DNA of 64,000 nucleotides, taken from NCBI RefSeq assembly GCF_029892095.1, contig NZ_JARZAE010000004.1, forward strand, positions 5,146,001-5,210,000, read 5' to 3'. Below, one piece after another: positions 1 through 10,000 of the stretch (the first letter of the stretch is position 1; every line of letters begins with the position of its first letter). The notes under the pieces are model-generated. The model saw only the letters and a list, made by a program, of their open reading frames with translations. It had not been told where the DNA came from and made no database searches. Both the position numbers and the translations under genes were made by a program. Origin of the DNA: Kitasatospora sp. MAP12-44 (GTDB lineage Bacteria > Actinomycetota > Actinomycetes > Streptomycetales > Streptomycetaceae).

Positions 1-2
1 GA

Positions 3-1019
3 GTCGTCGAGGACGCCACGCTGGAGGCCATCAGCCCGGAGAGCCTCTCCCGGGTCCTGCGGCCGAAGGTGGAAGCCGCCTGGAACCTGCACGAGCTGAC
101 CGCCGGACTGGAGCTGACGGACTTCGTCCTCTTCTCTTCCGTCGCCGGCCTGGTGGGCAACGCCGGACAGGCCAACTACGCCGCCGGCAACACCTTCCTG
201 GACGCGCTCGCCGAACACCGGCGCGCCGAGGGCCTGCCCGCCGTGTCCCTCGCTTGGGGTATGTGGCAGGACGGCATGGCGAGCGACCTCGACCCTGCCG
301 ACCGGGCCAGGCTCGCCCGCAACGGGATCCTGCCGATGCCGACCGACCGGGCACTCGCGGCCCTCGACGCGGTCCTGGGCGGGGCGGGGATCCGACCGGT
401 GCTCGCGCCGGTGGCACTCGACCTCGCGGTCCTGCGCAGCCTCGGGGAGGCACTGCCCGAGCTGTACCGGGGCCTGGTGCGCACCGAGCGCCGAGCCGGC
501 CGGCGTACCTCCGCTCCGGCGCAGATCCCGCTGGCGCAGCGGCTCACGGGCCTGGACGTGGAAGAGCAGCAGCAGGTGCTGCTCAACGCTGTCAGGGAAC
601 AGATCGGCATCGTCCTGGCCCACCCGGCCCCGCAGACGATCGACGTCCAGCGCGGACTGCTGGAGATGGGCTTCGACTCCCTCACCGCGGTCGAACTGCG
701 CAACGGGCTGAACGCCCTCACCGGACTGCGGTTGCCCAGCACGCTCGTCTTCAACCACCCGACCGCCCAAGCCGTCGCCGAATACCTGCGGGGCGAGCTG
801 GTCGGCGAAGTGGCAGACCCGGTCCAGGCAGCCCTGGACGCACTTGAGGCCGCGCTCTCGGCCGCCGGCCCGTCGGACGGCGACGGACCGGCAGGAACGT
901 ACGCCGCGCGACTGCGCGGCCTGCTTCGGACGGTGGACGGCGGCCCCGACGGCGCCGACCTCGACCTGGCAACGGACGACGAACTCTTCGCAGCACTTGA
1001 CAACGAACTCGGCAGGTAG
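3..1019 (+). CDS. Type I modular PKS, C-terminal part (KR end, ACP, docking tail)
   Basis: This is the 3' end of a modular polyketide synthase gene whose start lies left of the window; the reading frame is open from base 3. The first residues belong to a ketoreductase (VVED in the place of the B-type LDD motif), followed by FSSVAG and the active-site NYAAGN segment. An acyl carrier protein follows, with GFDSLTAVELRN carrying the phosphopantetheine serine. The last ~40 residues, ending TDDELFAALDNELGR, look like a C-terminal docking domain that hands the chain to the next subunit. The stop is 2 nt before the next PKS start, so the two genes are co-transcribed and probably translationally coupled. 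Extender unit and other domains of this module cannot be read here. Confidence 0.95.
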   Translation, partial: VVEDATLEAISPESLSRVLRPKVEAAWNLHELTAGLELTDFVLFSSVAGLVGNAGQANYAAGNTFLDALAEHRRAEGLPAVSLAWGMWQDGMASDLDPADRARLARNGILPMPTDRALAALDAVLGGAGIRPVLAPVALDLAVLRSLGEALPELYRGLVRTERRAGRRTSAPAQIPLAQRLTGLDVEEQQQVLLNAVREQIGIVLAHPAPQTIDVQRGLLEMGFDSLTAVELRNGLNALTGLRLPSTLVFNHPTAQAVAEYLRGELVGEVADPVQAALDALEAALSAAGPSDGDGPAGTYAARLRGLLRTVDGGPDGADLDLATDDELFAALDNELGR

Positions 1020-1021
1020 AC

Positions 1022-4000
1022 ATGGACAACGAGCAGAAACTTCGCGACTACCTCAAGCGGGCAACGGTCGACCTGCGGGAGAGCCGTCAGCGTGTGCAGC
1101 ATCTGGAGGAGCGCGACCATGAGCCGATCGCGATCGTGGGCATGGCCTGCCGGCTCCCGGGCGGTGTCGCCTCCCCGGATGACCTGTGGGAGCTGCTGGG
1201 CGCCGGACGTGACGCGGTCGGTCCCTTCCCGGAGGGCCGCGGCTGGGACCTGGAAAACCTGTACCACCCGGACCCCGACCACCTCGGGACCTCGTACACC
1301 CGCGAAGGCGGCTTCCTGTACGAGGCGGACCGGTTCGATGCCGAGCTCTTCGGCATCGGTCCGCGCGAGGCCGCGGCGATGGATCCCCAGCAGCGGTTGC
1401 TGCTGGAGACGGGTTGGGAGGCTTTCGAGCACGCGGGCATCGCCCCGACCGCGCTGAAGGGCACCCGTACCGGGGTGTACATGGGCGTCATGTACGACGA
1501 CTACGGCTCCCGGAAGCCCAACGCGCCCGAGGACTTCGAGGGCTACCTGCTGACCGGGAGCGCGGGCAGCGTCGCGTCGGGTCGGCTGGCCTATACCTTC
1601 GGGTTGGAGGGGCCGGCGGTGACGGTCGACACCGCGTGTTCGTCCTCGCTCGTCGCGCTTCATCTTGCGGTCCAGTCGCTGCGTCAGGGCGAGTGTGCGA
1701 TGGCGCTTGCCGGTGGTGTGACGGTGATGGCGACACCGGGCACGTTCGTGGAGTTCTCCCGGCAGCGCGGGCTGTCGCCGGACGGGCGTTGCAAGGCGTT
1801 CTCCTCGTCGGCGGATGGCACGGGCTGGGCCGAGGGCGTGGGCGTGCTGGTGCTGGAGCGGCTGTCGGACGCGGAGCGCAGCGGGCATCGGGTGCTGGCG
1901 GTGGTTCGTGGTTCCGCGGTGAACCAGGACGGTGCGAGCAGCCAGCTGACCGCGCCGAACGGGCCTTCGCAAGAGCGGGTCATTCGGGCCGCGTTGGCCA
2001 ACGCGCGGCTGTCGGCGTCCGAGGTGGACGCCGTGGAGGCGCACGGTACGGGTACCCGGCTGGGCGATCCGATCGAGGCGCAGGCGCTGCTGGCCACCTA
2101 CGGCCAGGCCCGCGAGGAGCCGCTTCGACTCGGCTCGTTGAAGTCGAACATCGGTCACACGCAGGCGGCGGCGGGTGTCGCGGGCGTGATCAAGATGGTC
2201 ATGGCCATGCGTCACGGGGTTCTCCCGGCGACGCTGCACGTGGACGAGCCGAGCCCCGAGGTCGATTGGTCGGCGGGCGCGGTGAGACTGCTGACGCAGG
2301 CTCAGCAGTGGCCGGAGCTCGATCGTCCGCGTCGGACGGGTGTGTCGTCCTTCGGGATCAGCGGGACCAACGCTCACGTGATCCTCGAAGAGGCGCCGCG
2401 CGATGGTGCTGTCGATCCGGCACAGCAGTCGGAGTCGGCTCAACCGACGCTGCGGACACCGTGGTTGCTCTCGGCCAAGTCGGAGAGCGCGCTGCGGGCA
2501 CAGGCGGGGCGGCTGCTGACCTGGCTCGCCGACCACCCCGAGGCGGATGACGCCGAGGTCGCTGCCGTCCTGATCGCCACGCGCGCTCAGCTGGCGCGGC
2601 GCGGCGCGGTGCTCGGCGCCGACCGGGCCGGTCTGCTCGCCGGCCTCACGGCCCTGGCCGCAGGTTCGGCATCTGCGCATGTCGTGTCGGGTGTCGCCGC
2701 CGCCGGTGAGACGGCCTTCCTGTTCACCGGTCAGGGCGCGCAACGTGTCGGCATGGGCGCGGGGCTGGCTGCCGCGTTCCCGGTGTTCTCCGCCGCCCTC
2801 GACGAGGTGTGCGCGGAATTCGATGCCCTGCTGGGGGTGTCGCTGCGCGAGGTCATGTTCGGCGAGACCGCCGAGACCCTGCTGGACCGCACCGAGTACA
2901 CCCAGCCCGCGCTGTTCGCGTTCGAGGTGGCGGTGTATCGCCTGCTGGAGTCGTTCGGCGTGACCCCGGATGTGGTGGTCGGGCATTCGATCGGCGAGCT
3001 GGCCGCGGCCTATGTGGCCGAGGTCTGGTCGCTGGCCGACGCGTGTCGGCTCGTTGCCGCCCGTGGTCGGTTGATGGGCGCGCTGCCGAGCGGTGGAGCG
3101 ATGCTCGCCGCCGCGGTGTCGGAGGAGCGGGCGCTGGAACTGCTCGCGCCGGGGACGGTCTCGTTGGCGGCCGTGAACGCGCCTGCGGCGACGGTGTTCT
3201 CGGGCGAGACGGCGGCGATCGTCGCCCTGCGGGACCGGCTGGCGGACGAGGGTGTGAAGACGACCCGGCTGACGGTCAGTCATGCCTTCCACTCGGCGCT
3301 GATGGAGCCGATGCTTGCCGAGTACGAGCAGGTCGCCAGGTCGGTGGCGTATCGGGCGCCACGCATGGGTGTGTGCTCCACGGTGTCCGGTGCGCCGGCC
3401 GGTCCCGAGCTGCTGACGCCGCAGTACTGGGTGCGGCAGGTGCGCGAGGCCGTGCGGTTCGCCCCGGCCGTGCAGTCACTCGTCGACGCCGGCGTGCGCC
3501 GGTTCGTCGAGGTGGGTCCGGACGCGGTGCTGGCGGCGATGACCCGCCAGACAGTGCTCGACGAGGTGGCGTCTCGCTCGTTGGTCGCGGCGGCGTCACG
3601 GCGCGGCGTCGATGAGGTCGACCAGTTCCTGCAGTTGCTCGCCGCCGCCCATTGCTCGGGCGTTGCCGTCGACTGGGCGCCGCTGTCGCCAGGAAGGCCG
3701 GTCACCCATCTCGACCTGCCGCTCTACGCTTTCCAGCATCGCAGCTACTGGGTGCAGCCCGACGACGGTGCGCTCGGTGACCTGGGCCGCGCTGGTCTCG
3801 CCGCGCTCGAGCATCCGATGCTGCGCGTCGCCGCGCCGCTCGCCGGTCGCGACGAATGGCTGTTCAGCGGCAGGCTTTCCACCACCGACCAGCCGTGGAT
3901 CGCCGACCACACGGCCTTCGGAACGGTCCTGCTGCCCGGCACCGGGTTCGTGGATCTCGCGTTGGCCGTGGGGAGCCGCCTGGAACTGCCCGTCGTGGAC

Positions 4001-7000
4001 GAACTCGTCCTGGCGACGCCGCTGCTGTTCGACGGTGCCGCTGCCGTGGACGTGCAGGTCTCGGTGACCGAGCCCGACCACACCGGCCGTCGACACCTGT
4101 CGATCCACTCGCGTGCCGTCACCGGCATCGCGGGGTCCACCCCGGTCGAGCCGGACTGGACGCTGCACGCCACCGGCACCCTCGCACCCGCCGACGGCGT
4201 GACGCAGGCCTGGATCGACCCCGACTGGCCCCCGGCCGACGGCACGCCGATCGACGGAACGCGTCTGTACGACCGGCTCGCCGACCTGGGATTCGGCTAC
4301 GGCCCGAGTTTCCAGGGCGTGCGCGCCGCCTGGACCAGTGGTGACGAGTCGTTCGCCGAGGTGGCCCTGGACGAGACGACAGCGCGCCGGGCGGCGGGCT
4401 TCGAGGTGCATCCGGCGCTGCTGGACGCGGCCTTCCACGCTGCCATCGATGCACTCGCCGACGACCTGCCCGACGGCAGGCTGCCGCTTCCGTTCTCCTT
4501 CGGCGGCGTCCGGGTGTTCCGGCGCGGCGCCACCGCGGTCCGCGTCCGCACCATCCGTTCGGGTCCCGAGAAGGTACGCATCGACGCCTGCGACGCCACC
4601 GGCGCCGCGGTGCTGTCGGTCGACGCCGTGCTCGCCCGCCCCGCGGACGCGCGCGCTCTCGCCGGTGCCCGCAGCCCGCTCTACGCTCTCGACTGGAAGC
4701 CGGTGACGGCACCTGCGGTGACGGCACCTGCTCTGTCGGACCGGCGACTGGTCGCACTGGGGCGACCCGTCGCGGGTTGCGCCGAGACGTTCGGGGCTGT
4801 CGCGGCGTTCGCGACAGCCGGGGACCACACAGGCGCGGCTGTCGTCTGGGCGCCCGAAACGGCGTCGGCGGACGGCGACGACGTCCCCGCGACCATCCGC
4901 ACCGCCGTGCACCACGCCCTCGCGGTGCTGCGCGACTGGTTCGCCGAACCGGGCTGCGCCGACTCGACGCTGATCGTGCTGACCCGCCATGGGTCAGGTC
5001 TGCCCGGTGAGACGCCGGACCCCGCGGCAGCGGCCGTCCGCGGCCTGGTGCGCAGTGCGCAGTCGGAATATCCGGGGCGCATCGTGCAGGTCGACCTCGA
5101 CGACGACCTCGACCTCGACGACGACGGCCTCGCGGACCTGCGCCGGTGGATCGCCGCCGCAGTCGCCACGGACGAACCGCAGCTCGCGATCCGCGACGGC
5201 GCCATGCTGGCACCGCGGCTGATGCGTACGACCACCGCCGAATCGACCGGCGAGCCCTTCGGTGACGGCACGGTCCTGATCACCGGCGGCGCAGGCGGAT
5301 TGGGCGCCGTCACCGCACGCCACCTGGTCACCCGGCACGGGGTGCGCAGACTGCTGCTCGTCTCGCGCCGCGGCTCCGCCGCGCCGGGCGTCGCGGAGCT
5401 GGTCACCGAGCTGACCGCGCTGGGCGCCGACGTACGCGTCGCCGCGTGCGATGTCAGCGATCGCGCCGCGGTCGCGGCGCTGCTGGATTCCGTACCGGCG
5501 CACGAACCGGTGACCGCTGTCGTGCACACCGCGGGCGTGGTCGACGACGGCACCATCGAAACCCTGACCGCCGAGCAGGTGGATCGGGTGCTCGCCCCGA
5601 AGGTCGATGCCGCCTGGCATCTGCATGAGCTCACCCGCGACCTGGACCTGTCGGCGTTCGTGCTGTTCTCCTCCGCCGGCCCGCTGCTCGGTGGGCAGGG
5701 CCAGGGCAACTACGCGGCCGCCAACGCGGCGCTGGACGCGCTCGCCCAGGCGCGCCGCAGCGCCGGTCTGCCCGCGCATTCGCTGGCCTGGGGGCTGTGG
5801 AAGCGCGGCATGGCCGAGGCGTTGAACGACCCGGGTGCCGAACATCTGGTGCGTCAGATCCGCACGCGTCTCGGTCTGTCCACGATCGAGCCGGACACGG
5901 GCATGCAGCTGTTCGACGATGCCTTGGCCACCAGCGAACCGATGCTGATGACCGCGCTGCTCGATACACCGTCCCTCACCGCGCTGGGCCGACTCGGCAC
6001 GCTACCCGCGGTGCTGCGCGGCCTGATTCAGGTACCGTCGCGCGGCCAGGTCGCCGACAGCCCGTTGCGCCAGCGGTTGCTCGAAGCCCCCGCCGATCAG
6101 TGGGAGGCGCTGATCCGCACTGAGGTCCGGGCGATCGCCGCCGCGGTCCTCGGCCATGAGTCGGCCGACGCCATCGACCCCGAAACACCGTTCGCCGCAC
6201 TGGGATTCGACTCGCTCGGCGGAGTCGAGTTCCGCAACCGGGTGAGCGCCGCCACAGGTGTCCAGCTTCCGGCCACGCTGGTGTTCGACTATCCGACCGC
6301 CGCCGCTGTCGCGGGCTTCCTGCGGACCCGGGTCGACGGTTCGGCGCCGACGCGACCGCGCCCCGCCTCGACCCGGGCCAAGGCCAGGGTCGACGAGCCG
6401 ATCGCGATTGTCGGCATGAGCTGCCGGTATCCCGGCGGCGTCGAGAATCCCGACCAGCTCTGGGAACTGATCACCGGGCGCGTCGACGCGATCACCCCGA
6501 TCCCGGGCGACCGCGGCTGGGACGTCGACCACCTGTACGACACCGAGCCCGGCAAGCCCGGCAAGATCTACACCCGAGAAGGCGGATTCCTGCATGCCGC
6601 AGGTGATTTCGATGCCGCCTTCTTCGGAATCGGCCCCCGTGAGGCAGCGGCGATGGACCCGCAGCAGCGGTTGCTGCTCGAGGCGTCCTGGGAAGCGCTC
6701 GAAGATGCCGGTATCGATCCGACCGCACTGCGGGGCAGCGACACCGGGGTGTACGCGGGCGTCATGTACCAGGACTACGGCTACTCGGCGCGCGATGCCG
6801 CCGACGGTGCCGCGGACGGCTATCTGGCGACCGGATCGGCCGGCAGCGTCGTCTCCGGCCGGGTGTCCTACTCCCTCGGTCTGGAAGGGCCCGCGGTGAC
6901 GGTGGACACGGCGTGTTCCTCGTCGCTGGTGGCCCTGCATCTGGCGGTGCAGGCACTGCGCGCAGGGGAGACGTCGCTGGTCCTGGCCAGCGGGGTGACG

Positions 7001-10000
7001 GTCATGTCGACTCCGCTGCTGTTCCTGGAGTTCTCCCGGCAGCGGGCGCTGTCACCGGATGGGCGCTGCAAGCCGTTCGCGAATGCTGCGGACGGTGTCT
7101 CATGGGCCGAGGGCGTCGGCGTGCTCGCCCTCGAACGGTTGTCCGACGCGCAGCGCAACGGGCGCCCGGTACTGGCCGTGATCCGCGGTAGCGCCATCAA
7201 TCAGGACGGTGCGAGCAACGGCTTGACCGCACCCAACGGTCCGTCCCAGGAACGGGTGATCGCGCAGGCACTGGTCAACGCAGGGGTGACCGCGGCCGAG
7301 GTGGATGCGGTAGAGGCGCACGGCACCGGCACCACGCTGGGTGACCCGATCGAGGCGCAGGCGCTGATCAACGCCTACGGACAGGATCGCGCCGAGCCGC
7401 TGCGAATCGGGTCGTTGAAGTCGAACATCGGGCACACGCAGGCGGCTGCCGGTGTCGGTGGTGTGATCAAGATGGTGCAGGCGCTGCGGCACGAGATCCT
7501 GCCGCCCACCTTGCATGTTGACGCGCCGTCGCCGCACGTGGAGTGGTCGGCGGGCGCGGTGCAGATCCTGACCGAGGCCGAGCCGTGGCCGGTCGGGGAG
7601 CGTCCGCGCCGGGCGGGTGTGTCGTCGTTCGGGATCAGCGGGACCAACGCGCACGTGATCCTCGAAGAGGCGCCCGCGGCCTTGCCGCGGCCGGCCGATG
7701 CACCGCGCCCGGCGGCCGTGCCGCTGCTGCTGTCCGCGCGGACGCCTGCCGCTCTGCGGACCCAGGCGCGCCGTCTGCACGACGCGCTGCGCGAACGTCC
7801 GGAGCTCGACCTGACCGATGTCGCGGCGACGCTGGCGTTGCACCGCGCGCGGCTCGAGCAGCGCGCCGCCGTCGTGGGCCCGGACCGGGAGACGCTGCTG
7901 GCGGCCTTGGCGCGCCTGGCAGCGGACGAGCCGGCAGCGGGCATCGCCAACGGCGCCGGTCAGAGCGGCACGACAGCGTTCCTGTTCACCGGTCAGGGCG
8001 CGCAGCGGATCGGGATGGGCGCTGAGCTGTACCGGGAGTTCCCGGCTTTCGCGGCCGCGCTCGACGAGGTGTGCGCGGAATTCGACGCACACCTGGGGCA
8101 TTCGCTGCGGGAGGTGATGTTCGGCGCGACCGCCGAGACCCTGCTGGACCGCACCGAGTACACCCAGCCCGCGCTGTTCGCGTTCGAGGTGGCGATGTAT
8201 CGCCTGGTCGAGTCGTTCGGCGTGACCCCGGATGTCGTGGCCGGGCATTCGATCGGCGAGCTGGCCGCGGCGTATGCGGCCGGTGTGTGGTCGTTGTCGG
8301 ACGCGTGCCGACTCGTTGCGGCCCGGGGCCGACTGATGGGGGCGCTGCCGACAGGTGGGAGCATGCTGGCCGCCGCGGTGCCGCAGGAGCGGGCCGTGGA
8401 GTTGCTGGCGGCGGGTCATGCCGATCCGGCAGTGGGCGCGGTCTCGCTGGCCGCTGTGAACGCTCCCGATGCGGTGGTCTTCTCCGGAGACACCGAGGCG
8501 GTGGCGGCGCTCGAGTCGAGGTTGGTGGCCGAGGGCGTCAAGACCAGCAGGCTGCGGGTGAGCCACGCGTTCCACTCCGCCTTGATGGATCCGATGCTGA
8601 CCGAGTTCGCGGAGATTGCCGCGGGCCTGACCTATCACCAGCCACGAATCCCTTTGTGCTCCACGGTTTCCGGCGCATTCGCCGACGATTCGGTGGGGAC
8701 GCCCGAGTACTGGGTACGCCAGCTGCGCGAGGCGGTGCGCTTCGCCCCGGCGGTCCGGTCACTGCTCGATTCGGGTGTGCGCCTGTTCGTCGAGCTGGGC
8801 CCGGACGCGGTGCTGACGGCCATGACCCGCGCCACGCTGGCGACAGACCTCGCAGCGCGCGCAACGGTGGTTGCGGGATCCCGTCGTACGGTCGCCGAAG
8901 CCGAGCAACTGGTCGCCGCGCTGGCAACGGCGCACTGCGCGGGCCAACCGGTGCGGTGGGCGGCCTACTTCGGAGCTCGACCGCAGGCACGGATCACGCT
9001 GCCCACCTACCCCTTCCAGCACGAACGATTCTGGTTGCTGCCCGCGGAGGCCGCTGCGCCGCTCGCCGGCGGCGACTCCGCGGACCATCCGCTGTTGCAC
9101 GCCCAGGTACAGCTCGCCGGCAAGGACGAGTGGCTGTTCACCGGCAGGATCTCGCTGCGCACCCACCCATGGCTCGCTGACCACGCTCTCTTCGGCACGG
9201 TCGTGCTGCCGGGTACCGGATTCGTGGAACTGGCGCTGGCCGCTGGTGCCAGGCTCGGCGTGCCGCGCCTGGCGGAACTGGTGCTCGCGGCGCCGCTGAC
9301 TCTCACCACCGATGGTGCCGCGGACCTTCAGCTCGCTGTGGGCGAACCCGACGCCGATGGGCACCGGACCGTGGCCATCCACGCTCGCGCCGCCGACGCC
9401 TGGGTGCTGCATGCCCGTGGCCTGCTCACGCCCGCCACGCCGACCGCGGCACCGGGCTGGTCCCAGGTGTGGCCTCCGGTTGCGGGCGATCCGGTCGACG
9501 CGCAGCAGGTGTACCGCGCGCTCGGCGACCTCGGCTTCGGGTACGGCCCGGTGTTCCAGGGCGTTCGCGCCGCGTGGTCGCGTGGGGAGGAAGTCTTCGT
9601 CGACCTGGCGCTCGACACCGACACCGCAGCGCGCGCCACCGCCTTCGGAGTGCATCCGGCACTGCTGGACGCGGTGTTCCACGCGGCTGTCGACCAGCTC
9701 GCCGAGGGCGGGCCCGACGGCCGGGTGCCACTGCCTTTCGCCTTCGAGGGTGTCCAGCTGGCACAGTCCGGCGTGGGTGCCCTGCGCGCCCGCATCGCCC
9801 GCATCGCACCGAACACCTTGCGGGTGGACGCGGTGGACGCAACCGGCGCCCTCGTGCTGAGCATGGAGTCGGTGCGGGCCCGCCCGATCGATCAGCAGGC
9901 GCTGGCCCAACTGCGAGGCGCGGCACCGTTGTTCGACGTCGAGTGGGTCGCCGTGCCGGCCGTCACCAAGGCGGACGCCGGGCGCATCGTTGTGCTCGGC

